Below, piece by piece: positions 54,998 through 63,892 of a stretch of 64,000 nucleotides of DNA. This stretch comes from Opitutia bacterium (lineage in GTDB: Bacteria > Verrucomicrobiota > Verrucomicrobiia > Opitutales > Opitutaceae): contig JACPPI010000001.1 in the NCBI GenBank assembly GCA_016190985.1, positions 277,889 through 341,888 of the forward strand, written 5' to 3'. Within the stretch, counting starts at the first letter, position 1. Every line of letters starts with the position of its first letter. The notes below the pieces were generated by a model. The model did no database searches and was not told the DNA's origin. It saw only the letters and a program-made list of their open reading frames with translations. The translations under genes and the position numbers were made by a program.

Positions 54998-55601
54998 GCC
55001 CGCACCGTTGCCGGCTGCTGCCGGCCCGGTGTTTGTGCCGGCCGCGCCGCCCGGCGGCGGCCGTCCGGGCAAGGCCTTCACCCTCGCCGAGGTGCTCATC
55101 GCGTCCACGCTGAGCACGCTGGTGCTCGCGGCGGTGTTCAGCGCGTTCCTCTTCCTCGCGCGCACCGGTTTCCGCTCCAGCAGCTACAGCGAGATGGAGG
55201 CCGAGATGCGCCGCGGGCTGGATGCCTTCGCGCGCGACACCCGCAACGCCACCGACGTGCGCTGGAACGACAGCCAGAGCCTCACCCTCACCCTCAACGG
55301 CGCCCCGGTGGCCTATGCCTACGACAGTGATCCCGCGAGCGCGACCTACCGCAGCTTCTACCGCGCCGAGGGCGGCCAGCCGCGCACCGTGCTCATCCGC
55401 GGCCTGACGCCGGACTTCGCCTTCAGGCGCTACAAGCTGGAGCAGCCCGGCGTCGCCGACAACAGCGCGAACAACGACAGCGAGACCAAGCTCCTGCAGC
55501 TCACCCTGCGCGCCGCCCGCACCAACGCCGCCACCACCGGCGCCAGCAACTCCGCGGTCTCCGCCCGCTACATGCTGCGGAACAAGCGTGTGGCCAACTG
55601 A
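54972..55601 (+). CDS. PilW-like minor pseudopilin 1 (209 aa)
   Basis: Start ATG 54972, the position homologous to that of pilW2. A Pro/Ala/Gly-rich leader of about 36 residues precedes the prepilin motif KA|FTLAEVLIASTLSTLVLAAVF. Such a long leader is unusual for prepilins. The rest has one large head domain, with MLRNKRVAN at the end shared with pilW2. Confidence 0.8.
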   Translation: MTTSTPRIKPAPLPAAAGPVFVPAAPPGGGRPGKAFTLAEVLIASTLSTLVLAAVFSAFLFLARTGFRSSSYSEMEAEMRRGLDAFARDTRNATDVRWNDSQSLTLTLNGAPVAYAYDSDPASATYRSFYRAEGGQPRTVLIRGLTPDFAFRRYKLEQPGVADNSANNDSETKLLQLTLRAARTNAATTGASNSAVSARYMLRNKRVAN

Positions 55602-56977
55602 TGAAGGCCCGCGCCAGACCTTCGCTCCCCCGCAACGCGCGCGGCGCGGTGCTGATCGTGGCCCTGCTCATCACGGCCCTGATCGCGCTGGCCCTGGGCA
55701 GTTACCTGACGCTGAACCTGAGCACGTCCCGGCTTGCCCGCCAGAGTTACCAGCAAAGCGCCTCCTTCCACCTCGCGGAAGCCGGCGCGGAGGAAGCCCT
55801 CTGGTCGTTCAACCAGGCCACCGGCGGCAATCCAGCGGCCTGGACCGGGTGGACGGCGCAGAGCGCGGCCGCCTGGCGCAAGTTCGCCGGCTTCGATTTC
55901 GGCGGCAACACCGCCGGCACCGTGAAGGTCTATGTCAACAACACCAGCCCGGCGGCCGCCGACAAGCCGACGGTGGTGGCGATGGCCACGGTGGAATCGC
56001 CCGGCACGCCCCCCAGCACCAAGATGATTTCCGTCACCCTGTCCCGGCGCTCTTACTTCGCCAACGGCATCGTGGCCAGGGACACGCTGCGCTTCAACGG
56101 CCTGAACACCACGGTCGACAGCTGGAATTCCGATCCGGACAACGACCCAGCCACCGCCGCCGTGCCCTACAGCGCCGCCGTGCGCAGTGATAGGGGCGGC
56201 ATCGCCACGATGTCCGTCCAAAACAGCGCGCTGCTGGTCAACCAGGCCAGTGTCTGGGGCTATGTGGCCACCGGAGGCGCGGCCCCGGAGGTCGGCGTGC
56301 AGGGCTCCATCCGCGGCGCCGACACGCCGGCGGGCGTGCAGATCGACCCGGCGCGGGTCTCGACGGATTTCGCCGCCGACCTGCCCCCGGTCACGGCGCC
56401 AGTGGACGGCACGATCATCGCCAACGTGGGCGCCACCCTCGGCACCCCGGGCGTCGCCACCAAGTGGCGTTGTCCGTCCATCACCCTGCACGCGAACCAG
56501 ACGCTCACCATCCAGGGTTACGTGACCCTTGTCCTCACGGCGAGCACAGGCACGGCCTTGAGTGTCACGGGCAACGCCTCGATCATCGTGCCCGACGGCT
56601 CCAGCCTGACCGTCTACATCGAGGCCGACGGCCGGATCGCCGGCAACGGCCTGGGCAACGGCAACAAGCGGCCGATCAGCTGCCAGATCTGGGGCACGAG
56701 CACCAGTGCCGCCGGGCAGACCCTCCAGATCGCGGGCAACGGCGCGCTGAAATCCGTCATCTACGCGCCCAACGCGGCGGTCACCCTCAACGGCAACGGC
56801 GACATCATGGGCTCCGTCGTCGCGCGTGAGGTCACCTTCACCGGCAACGCCAGTTTCCACTACGACGAGTCCCTCGCGAGCTACGGCGAGAACGCGACCT
56901 ACGGCATCAGCCGCTGGCGCGAACTCACCACCGCCGAGGAGCGCGCGCGCTGGCAAGGGGTGTTTTCCGGTTGGTGA
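55601..56977 (+). CDS. PilX-like protein with beta-helix-like C-terminal domain 1 (458 aa)
   Basis: The start overlaps pilW1 stop. N-terminal RGAVLIVALLITALIALALGSYL is the PilX-type hydrophobic helix, without a clear prepilin site. After SFHLAEAGAEEALWS come about 400 residues with Gly/Asn repeats (IAGNGLGNGNKRP, TLNGNGDIMGSVVAREVTFTGNASFHYDESL), suggesting a surface beta-helix or bactofilin-like fold. PilX2 is homologous throughout. Confidence 0.78.
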   Translation: MKARARPSLPRNARGAVLIVALLITALIALALGSYLTLNLSTSRLARQSYQQSASFHLAEAGAEEALWSFNQATGGNPAAWTGWTAQSAAAWRKFAGFDFGGNTAGTVKVYVNNTSPAAADKPTVVAMATVESPGTPPSTKMISVTLSRRSYFANGIVARDTLRFNGLNTTVDSWNSDPDNDPATAAVPYSAAVRSDRGGIATMSVQNSALLVNQASVWGYVATGGAAPEVGVQGSIRGADTPAGVQIDPARVSTDFAADLPPVTAPVDGTIIANVGATLGTPGVATKWRCPSITLHANQTLTIQGYVTLVLTASTGTALSVTGNASIIVPDGSSLTVYIEADGRIAGNGLGNGNKRPISCQIWGTSTSAAGQTLQIAGNGALKSVIYAPNAAVTLNGNGDIMGSVVAREVTFTGNASFHYDESLASYGENATYGISRWRELTTAEERARWQGVFSGW

Positions 56978-57030
56978 CAGCCGCCACTTGCCATTGGCCG
57001 GGGGCTAAGGATATATCCGCGGTCTCCGAT

Positions 57031-58679
57031 ATGGCCCGTATGACCATCCGCCTCCGGCTCATCCTGTTGTTGGGCGGCCTGCTGACCGTCTTCGGCACCG
57101 CCCTCTGGCTGCTGCAGACCGGACATCGGAACGAAGTGTCGGCCATCCGGGCGACCGTCGAGCAGCAGCGGGCGGATCTGCTTGATCGCGTGGTGGAGCT
57201 GACCGGCCAGTCGTTGCACAGTTTCGCCAAGGACTACTCGCTGTGGGACGACATGGTGGCGTTCGTTCAAACCGGCGACCCGCAGTGGGCCAAAATCAAC
57301 ATCGCCGACAGCCTCGTCAATTTCGGCGCAAAAGCGGCCTGGGTGCTGCGTCCCGACGGCAGCCTCGTGACGCGCGCCGGGGTGCTGCGCCCGGACATCA
57401 TGGCGGCGCTCCCGTTCGAGTTGCCCGAATTCCAATCGGCCCTGCGGCAGCGGAAGATGATGCATTTCTTCGTCGAATCGCCCGGCGGTTTGCTGGAGGT
57501 GCGCACGGCTCCCATCCAACCCTCCGATGATGCGGCGCGACAGAGCCCGGCCCGCGGCTGGTTTCTGGTGGTCCGCCTGTGGGACCAGGCCCACGTGCAA
57601 TCGCTCGCCCGGACCATCCAAGGTGAAATCAGCCTGGAACAGGCGCCAGCCATCCCGCCCGATCCCGCCACCATCCACGTGCAGCGCGATCTGCCCGCCT
57701 GGACCGGCCAGCGGCTGCGCACGTTGCATGTGACTTATCAATCCGTGGCCCTGGCCCGGCTGCTCGAGGGCAATGCGGAGGAGACCTCGTTGCTCATCAT
57801 CTTCGGCTTTACGATGATTGCGGTCACCACGCTGGGGCTGTCCCGCTGGGTGCTCCGGCCCCTGCGGCAGCTCGGCCTCAGCCTGGAAAGCAACCACCCC
57901 GAGGCCCTCCAGCCGCTGCGCGAAAGGCGCAACGAGTTCGGCCACCTTGCCCGGCTCGTGGAGCAGACCTTCCGGCAACGCACCGCCTTGGAGCGCGAGG
58001 TCGGCGAGCGCACCCGCCTCGCCCAGGAGCTGCAGGTGACGGGCAACCACCTGCGCGAATCGATCGAGCTGCGCAGCCGGCTCGCCCGCGACCTGCACGA
58101 CGGTGTCATCCAGACCATCTACGCCGCCGGCCTCGGCCTGGAAGGCGTCCGCAGCACCCTGCAATCGGATCCGGCCGCCGCCGAAAAACGCCTCGCCGGC
58201 TGCCAGGCGCTGCTCAACGACACCATCCGCGATGTGCGCGCCTTCATCAACGGTCTCGAGTCCGCCGAGCAACCTGTCCGCCCCTTCCGGCAGACGCTGG
58301 CCACGCTGGTCTCCACCCTGCAGTCGATCCAGCCCGGCGATGTCGCGTTCACCGTGGACGAGCCGACGGCCCGGCGGCTCAACCCCGCGCAGGAACTCCT
58401 GGTCCTGCAGATCCTCCGCGAAGCCATCAGTAACGCCCTGCGGCATGCCGCGCCCGGCGCCATCCGCATATCGCTCGGGGCGGGGGCTGACCACGGCGCG
58501 GTCGTGACCGTGGCGGACGATGGCCGGGGATTCGATCCGGCCACTCTGACCGGCCGCGCCACGGCCTCGTCAACCTCGGCATCCGGGCCCGCGAGTTGGG
58601 CGGCGCCTTGCAGATTGATTCTTCGCCCGGAAAAGGGACTCGTATCAGCCTGCACTTCCAGCCAACCTATCCCCCATGA
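57031..58679 (+). CDS. Sensor histidine kinase 2, paralogue of kinase 1, apparently frameshifted at the C-terminus
   Basis: The same layout: membrane segment (RLILLLGGLLTVFGTALWLL), CHASE4-like sensor (DYSLWDDMVAFVQTGDPQWA), second span and HisKA_3 (RSRLARDLHDGVIQTIYAAGLG). After ADDGRGFDPATLTG, near 58555, a one-base loss moves the reading frame. The shifted frame restores HGLVNLGIRARELGGALQID through to TGA 58677-58679, overlapping the regulator start. Unless a sequencing error, the ATP lid is altered. The unshifted frame would run on to 59421 as nonsense. Confidence 0.82.
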
Positions 58680-59365
58680 CGCTGACCGCCTTGAAATCCA
58701 TCGACGTCCTGATTGTGGACGACAGCGAACTGGTGCGCACCGGGCTGAAAACCCTGCTCGAGGCGCACACCCGCGCCTCCGGCACCAGCCTGCGCATCAC
58801 CGGCGAAGCCAGCACCGCCGCCGCCGCCGTGGCGGAAGCCAGCCGGTTGCAACCCGACGTGGTGCTGATGGACATCCGCCTGCCCGACGGCTCGGGCCTC
58901 GAGGCCTGCCGCAAGATCCTGGCCAACGAGCCGGAGACGAAGGTCCTCATCCTCACCTCGGTGATCGACGACAACCTGGTCTACGACGCCATGAGCAGCG
59001 GCGCCCACGGCTACCTGTTGAAGGAGATCAACGCCCAGGGCCTGTGCCAGGCCATCGTGGATGTCGCCCTCGGCAAGTTCATCCTCGATCCCACGGTCAC
59101 CGTCCACGTGCTCAAGCTCGTCCGCAGCGGCAGCAACCCGCCCACCACCGACCAGGACAAATTCGCCACCCTCTCCGCCCAGGAGCGCCGCGTGCTGGCG
59201 CTGGTGGCGGAGGGCAAGACCAACAAGGAAATCGCCGAGCAGATGGTGCTCAGCGACAAGACCGTGAAAAACTACCTCAGCAACATCTTCGAAAAACTGA
59301 AGATCAACCGCCGGTCGCAGGCGGCCGTGCTTTATACCACCTCGAATCGCAGCCAGTTGAAGTGA
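58676..59365 (+). CDS. NarL/FixJ-type response regulator (229 aa)
   Basis: Receiver: VLIVDDSELVRTGLK, phospho-Asp in DVVLMDIRLPDGSG, LTSVID, Lys in GYLLKEINAQ. A LuxR-type helix-turn-helix follows: LSAQERRVLALVAEGKTNKEIAEQM and LSDKTVKNYLSNIFEKLKI. It overlaps kinase 2 by 4 bp and is the only regulator for the two kinases nearby. Confidence 0.92.
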   Translation: MTLTALKSIDVLIVDDSELVRTGLKTLLEAHTRASGTSLRITGEASTAAAAVAEASRLQPDVVLMDIRLPDGSGLEACRKILANEPETKVLILTSVIDDNLVYDAMSSGAHGYLLKEINAQGLCQAIVDVALGKFILDPTVTVHVLKLVRSGSNPPTTDQDKFATLSAQERRVLALVAEGKTNKEIAEQMVLSDKTVKNYLSNIFEKLKINRRSQAAVLYTTSNRSQLK

Positions 59366-59413
59366 CCGGCCGGCCTCGGCCAGAGTCGACAGCCTTCCGG
59401 CGGCAAAACATTC

Positions 59414-59438
59414 GGCCCTAGCCGGCAGGGCCTTTTTT
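59414..59438 (+). terminator. Intrinsic terminator after the response regulator gene
   Basis: GGCCCT pairs with AGGGCC around AGCCGGC, followed by TTTTTT (59433-59438). It separates the regulator from the second pseudopilin operon. Confidence 0.85.
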
Positions 59439-59489
59439 CGGAGCCCATCGCCTGTTACGCCCGGCCGGGGGATGCTGTAGGGTGCGGTC

Positions 59490-60017
59490 ATGCAAATCGC
59501 ATCACCTGCCCCGTCCGGTCGCTCGCCCCGGCGCCGCTTGGACGCGGGGTTCACCATTCTGGAGGTCGCCATGTCCTCCTTCGTCATGGCCTTTGGCATC
59601 GCGACCTCGATCATTGCCATGCAGGCCGGATACAAGTCCATCGATCTGGCGCGCGGCACCACCCTCGCCTCCCAGATCATCCAAAGCGAAATGGAGCGAC
59701 TGCGGATGATGAGTTGGACGACCCTCAGTGCCATGAGCACGGCCACCGATACCGTTTCTCCATTCCCAACCGGCAGCCCGGCCGGCATTGAGATGCTGGA
59801 CGGCGCCACTTACTTCAGCTCGAACCCGGACATTGCCGGGAAATACACCATGACCCGGACCGTGGCCGCCGACTCCACCCGTCCCTCCGATATCATGAAC
59901 ATCACCATCCAGGTCAGATGGCAGGGCTACGACAACCGCTGGCACACCCGGTCATTCACCTCCATGTATGCCAAAAACGGACTTTATGACTACTACTACA
60001 CGCTCGCCCGCCCGTAA
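59490..60017 (+). CDS. PilV-like minor pseudopilin 2 (175 aa)
   Basis: Prepilin motif AG|FTILEVAMSSFVMAFGIATSIIAM after an 18-residue basic leader (RSPRRRLDAG). It is homologous to pilV1. It ends with YDYYYTLARP and overlaps the pilW2 start by 32 bp. Confidence 0.85.
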   Translation: MQIASPAPSGRSPRRRLDAGFTILEVAMSSFVMAFGIATSIIAMQAGYKSIDLARGTTLASQIIQSEMERLRMMSWTTLSAMSTATDTVSPFPTGSPAGIEMLDGATYFSSNPDIAGKYTMTRTVAADSTRPSDIMNITIQVRWQGYDNRWHTRSFTSMYAKNGLYDYYYTLARP

Positions 60018-60648
60018 CCGCCCGAATGCTCTTGCCGCGGCGAAGCCGGCCGACGCAGGCGGGCTCGTCTCGTTGAAGCCACAGGGCGTAAACGGACTCG
60101 CCGCGCCGAAGCCGACAGGCGAAGGCGGATTCACCTTGGTCGAGCTGATGATCGGCGCCTCGCTGGGCTCCTTCATCCTGGCCGGTGTCCTCTCCACCTT
60201 CCTGTTCATGGGGCGCAGCGGTGCCAATCTGCAAAATTACAACGACATGGAATCCCAGGCCCGCAAGGCGCTGGAATATTTCGCCGAGGACACCCGTCAG
60301 GCCAGCGGTGTCACGTGGGGCTCTGACAGCAACTCTATTACCCTCACCGTAAACGGCGCCTCAGTCGCCTACGTCTACGACCCCTCCACTAGGATTTTCT
60401 ACCGCCGGGACAGCACCGTCACACGCTCCCTGGTCACTGGTATTACCTCTTTCGCCTTCACCGCCTACAATATCAATGGCGCTTCCGTGGCCATCTCCAC
60501 CGCTGCCGAGCGCACCGCCGCCAATGGCACCACGAAGCAATTGCAGCTATCCCTCGAAGCGGCCCGCAACAGCCAGACGGTCGTGGCCGCGACCAACACC
60601 GTGCTTTCGGCCCGCTTCGTCCTGCGCAACAAGCGGGTCACCGCTTGA
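59986..60648 (+). CDS. PilW-like minor pseudopilin 2 (220 aa)
   Basis: ATG 59986 matches the pilW1 start. A 48-residue leader precedes GG|FTLVELMIGASLGSFILAGVL, the prepilin cleavage motif. The leader is built from three imperfect repeats (KPADAGGLVS, KPQGVNGLAA, KPTGEGGF). The head domain includes SFAFTAYNINGASV and ends SARFVLRNKRVTA. Confidence 0.83.
   Translation: MTTTTRSPARNRPNALAAAKPADAGGLVSLKPQGVNGLAAPKPTGEGGFTLVELMIGASLGSFILAGVLSTFLFMGRSGANLQNYNDMESQARKALEYFAEDTRQASGVTWGSDSNSITLTVNGASVAYVYDPSTRIFYRRDSTVTRSLVTGITSFAFTAYNINGASVAISTAAERTAANGTTKQLQLSLEAARNSQTVVAATNTVLSARFVLRNKRVTA
60041..60135 (+). repeat. Three imperfect ~32-bp repeats within the pilW2 leader
   Basis: Units start with AAGCC at 60043, 60076 and 60108, and end with a GGCGG(G/A)CTCG or GGCGGATTC-like element. 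They encode the KP...GG(L/F) iterations upstream of the prepilin site. Confidence 0.55.
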
Positions 60649-60664
60649 TTCAGCCTCAACTTCC

Positions 60665-62101
60665 ATGAATACACGCACTTCACGCCTTAAATCCCAACGC
60701 GGCTCACTGCTCATCGTGTCGATGATCATGTGCGCCATCATTGGAATTTCGATCGTCAGTTACCTCAACCTGGGCAAGTCCAGCCAGTCCATCGCCAACC
60801 GCGCGCTCTACAATAACGGTGCCATGAACATCGCGGAGTATGGCATGGAGGAGGCGATGTATTCCATCAACCAGATGGTCAGCAACCCCAGTTACACCTG
60901 GTCGGGCTGGACCTCGACCAACGGCGGCGCCGACGCCTACCGCAAATGGACCAGCTTCACTCTGGATCAAAACTCCACCGGCGTGGTGCGCGTCTATGTC
61001 AAGAATGCCGATGGCGCGTTGGCGCCTACCATCCTCGCCCGCTCCACGGTCACGCTTGGTGGCGCCACCAGCGCGCCCATCGAGAAATGGATCAAGATCA
61101 CGCTGGCCATGACGTCCAAATTCGCCAACGGCCTCGTGGCCAAGAACACCATCACCTTTTCCGGCAACAACGCCACAGTGGACAGCTGGAACTCGGATCC
61201 GGACAATAATTCCGCCACCACGGCGATCAAATACAGCACCACCACCAAGGACGACAACGGCAGCGTCGGCAGCGTCTCTGTGGCGGTGAATGTTGTGGGG
61301 GTGAACAACGCCGACATCTGGGGCTATGTGGCCACCGGCGGCTCCCCCGCCAGCGTCGGCAGTAACGGCTTGGTCGGCCCTTGGGGCACCACCTCAGGCA
61401 CCATAGCCGCCGGTCACTCGTCCACCGATTTCAGCGCCAGCTTCGACAATGTCACCGCTCCCTCCACCTATACTTATAACGTCATAGGAACCATCAACAA
61501 TGATACCACTCTGCCTGGCACAATCACGGCAGCTGCTGACGGCAAATACTACATCGAGGCGCCTGCGATCAATTTCAACAACAAGACCCTGACTATCTCC
61601 GCCGGTAAGGAAGTCGTGCTGAAATTGACCAACACCGGCTCCGGACCGAGCGCGGCGATCAGTGTAGGCGGCGGCAGCGGCGGCATCAATATCACTGCGA
61701 CGGGGAAACTGGTGGTTTATACGGCCGGCGACATCGATATCGCCGGCAACGGGGTCATGAATGGGGGCACTACTGATGCCGCAGCCGGCCAGCCGATCAA
61801 TTTTCAACTGTGGGGAACCAAGACCTCAGGCACGCAGGACATTAAGATCGCCGGCAACGGAGTGCTCAGTGGCATTGTCTACGCCCCCTTTGGCTCTGTT
61901 AAAATCAATGGCAACGGGTCGGTCTCTGGCTCGATTGTGGCCAACGACATCACCGTCGTTGGCAATGCCGCATTCCACTACGATGAATCCCTCGGCAGTT
62001 TTGGCGGCAATCCCTACCGTGTTGCTGCCTGGACGGAGCTGACCACGGCGGACGCCCGCACCCAAGCCTGCACAGATATGGGCTCTGCGATGACTTTCTG
62101 A
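60665..62101 (+). CDS. PilX-like protein with beta-helix-like C-terminal domain 2 (478 aa)
   Basis: ATG 60665. N-terminal SQRGSLLIVSMIMCAIIGISIVSYL, then NIAEYGMEEAMYSIN. The C-terminal part has repeated IAGNGVM, KIAGNGVLSGIVYAPFGSVKINGNGSVSGSIVAN, FHYDESLGSFGG, matching PilX1. Its codon use is a little less GC-biased than pilX1. It is the last gene of the operon, followed by a hairpin. Confidence 0.8.
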   Translation: MNTRTSRLKSQRGSLLIVSMIMCAIIGISIVSYLNLGKSSQSIANRALYNNGAMNIAEYGMEEAMYSINQMVSNPSYTWSGWTSTNGGADAYRKWTSFTLDQNSTGVVRVYVKNADGALAPTILARSTVTLGGATSAPIEKWIKITLAMTSKFANGLVAKNTITFSGNNATVDSWNSDPDNNSATTAIKYSTTTKDDNGSVGSVSVAVNVVGVNNADIWGYVATGGSPASVGSNGLVGPWGTTSGTIAAGHSSTDFSASFDNVTAPSTYTYNVIGTINNDTTLPGTITAAADGKYYIEAPAINFNNKTLTISAGKEVVLKLTNTGSGPSAAISVGGGSGGINITATGKLVVYTAGDIDIAGNGVMNGGTTDAAAGQPINFQLWGTKTSGTQDIKIAGNGVLSGIVYAPFGSVKINGNGSVSGSIVANDITVVGNAAFHYDESLGSFGGNPYRVAAWTELTTADARTQACTDMGSAMTF

Positions 62102-62104
62102 GCT

Positions 62105-62132
62105 GTCGTCCCGGATACGGGACGACAATTTT
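62105..62132 (+). terminator. Probable terminator of the second pseudopilin operon
   Basis: GTCGTCCCG pairs perfectly with CGGGACGAC around GATA, followed by AATTTT. 3 bp after the pilX2 stop. Confidence 0.75.
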
Positions 62133-62256
62133 CCGAGACCGGACATTCAGGAAAATCAAACTTCGCCGCCGCTGCGCAACCCGCTGGCCGGCTGTGGGTT
62201 ATTTTTAAGGCCGGTGCTGGCATGGCGGTTGCAAAGTGGGGCGCATCCCAACGTCC

Positions 62257-63768
62257 ATGCTCATTTCCCGGCGTCTTATCGTCTTATTTTTTTCCCTGGC
62301 CATCGCACTGACCGCGAACGGCCAGTCACCCTCCGGCTCCGCCCCGGAAGGCGAGAAGATCACCCTGGAGCAGGCCATCCAGCGGGCGTTGGCCAGGAAT
62401 TTCTCGATCAAGGTCCAGGGCTACAGCGCCTCCATCGCCGCGGCGCGCGTGACCGAGGCCTTGGGGAAATTCGACCCGGTCATCAGCGGCAGCTTCACCT
62501 ATTCCGAGAGTTTCAACCCCGCGCTGGCCGACGCCACCACCGGCATCCGCCCCGCCGCCAGCTTCAGCAAGAGCGACATCGCCGACCTCAGCCTTGGCGG
62601 CGTGCTGCCCTGGGGCATGACCTACAAGCTCGGCGCCAACAGCGCCAACAGCCGCGGCGCCTTCAACGCCTACGCCGACAACTACGGCACCTTTGCCGGC
62701 ATCTCGGGCACGCAGCCGCTGCTGCGCAACTTCGGCTTCGGCTCCACCCTCGCCTCCATCCGCATCGCGCAGGCCAACCGCGGCATCAGCGAGTGGCAGC
62801 TCCGCCAGTCGGTGATGGACACGGTCACCCGCGTCATCTTCGCCTACCACGACCTGAATTTCTTCTACGCCAACCTGCGCAGCGCCATCCGCTCCAAGGA
62901 GCTGGCCGTGCAGCTGCTCGAGGAAAACCGGAAGCGCCACAAGGTCGGCAGCATGTCCGAATACGACGTGACCTCCGCCGAGTCCCGCGCCGCCACCCGC
63001 GAGGAAGGCATCCTGATCGCGCAACGCCTCGTGCGCGAGGCGGAGAACGCCCTCAAGCAGCTCATCACCGACGACAAGACCCCCGGCCTGCTCACCCGGC
63101 GCTTCACGATCGAGCCGCCCCCGCCCGCGCCCATTGTCGTGGTGGATGCCGCGGCCGATTTTCCCCGCGCCCTGGAGAAACGCCCCGACTACCAGCAGGC
63201 CAAGCTCGCGCTCAAGCGCGAGGGCGTGAATGCCCGGTTCCAACTCAACCAGCTCCTGCCCCGGGTGGATCTCGTCGGCAGCTACGGTTACAACGGCTAC
63301 GACACCGACCTCAGCACCAGCCGCCAGCAGATCAAGGACCGCGACTACCGCGCCTCCAGCTGGGGCGTGGTCGTGTCCGTGCCGCTCACCTTCACCACCG
63401 AGCGCGGCCGTTACCGCGCGGCCCGGCTGCAACAGCGCCAGACCGAGGCCCAGCTCGAGCTGACCGAGCAGGACATCGTGGTCCGCGTCGGCAACGCCGC
63501 GGGGCAGATCGAGACGGCGCAGCAACGGGTGCAGGCCAGCCGGCGCGCGCGGGAGCTGGCGCAAAGCACGCTCGACTCCGAGGTGAAGCGCCTCCGCGCC
63601 GGCGCCAGCACGACCTTCTTCGTCTCCCAGCAGCAGGAAATCCTGTCCAGCGCCGAGGTGCGCGAGGCCGGCGCGCAGTCCGACTACGCCAAGGCGCTCG
63701 CCGAATACGACCGCCAGCTCGGCCTCACGCTCGAGAAGTTCAGCATCACGCTCGAGCCGCCGCGCTGA
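62257..63768 (+). CDS. TolC-family outer membrane channel protein (503 aa)
   Basis: Signal peptide (RLIVLFFSLAIALTANG), then the OEP pattern of two long helical halves (ITLEQAIQRALARNFSIKVQ, later YRAARLQQRQTEAQLELTEQD) separated by a beta-strand part. Full length for the family. The ATG at 62257 puts the signal peptide first; a GTG at 62236 is possible. It likely pairs with an inner-membrane exporter elsewhere, possibly the ADOP/ATPase set upstream, but no adaptor protein is present. Confidence 0.88.
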   Translation: MLISRRLIVLFFSLAIALTANGQSPSGSAPEGEKITLEQAIQRALARNFSIKVQGYSASIAAARVTEALGKFDPVISGSFTYSESFNPALADATTGIRPAASFSKSDIADLSLGGVLPWGMTYKLGANSANSRGAFNAYADNYGTFAGISGTQPLLRNFGFGSTLASIRIAQANRGISEWQLRQSVMDTVTRVIFAYHDLNFFYANLRSAIRSKELAVQLLEENRKRHKVGSMSEYDVTSAESRAATREEGILIAQRLVREAENALKQLITDDKTPGLLTRRFTIEPPPPAPIVVVDAAADFPRALEKRPDYQQAKLALKREGVNARFQLNQLLPRVDLVGSYGYNGYDTDLSTSRQQIKDRDYRASSWGVVVSVPLTFTTERGRYRAARLQQRQTEAQLELTEQDIVVRVGNAAGQIETAQQRVQASRRARELAQSTLDSEVKRLRAGASTTFFVSQQQEILSSAEVREAGAQSDYAKALAEYDRQLGLTLEKFSITLEPPR

Positions 63769-63798
63769 TCTCCCGCAATTTGCCGGTTGCATCCCCGA

Positions 63799-63834
63799 GG
63801 GGGCGGCGTCGCAGGATGCCGCCCCCGCTTTTTT
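63799..63834 (+). terminator. Intrinsic terminator after the TolC-like gene
   Basis: GGGGGCGGC (63799-63807) pairs with GCCGCCCCC (63818-63826), followed by GCTTTTTT. Confidence 0.88.
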
Positions 63835-63892
63835 CGGTTCAGCCCGGCTCAGATCTTCTGTAAGCGTCGCTCCGAGTGCCCCCTTGACGGGA

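Noticed and set aside
58681..59421. Kinase 2 as a giant 816-residue protein reading on past 58679
   Set aside because: Beyond 58555 that frame is antisense-like nonsense overlapping the response regulator. The shifted frame restores the kinase C-terminus.
60041..60135. A CRISPR-like array
   Set aside because: Only three imperfect units without spacers, all within a coding leader. No cas gene was seen in the window.
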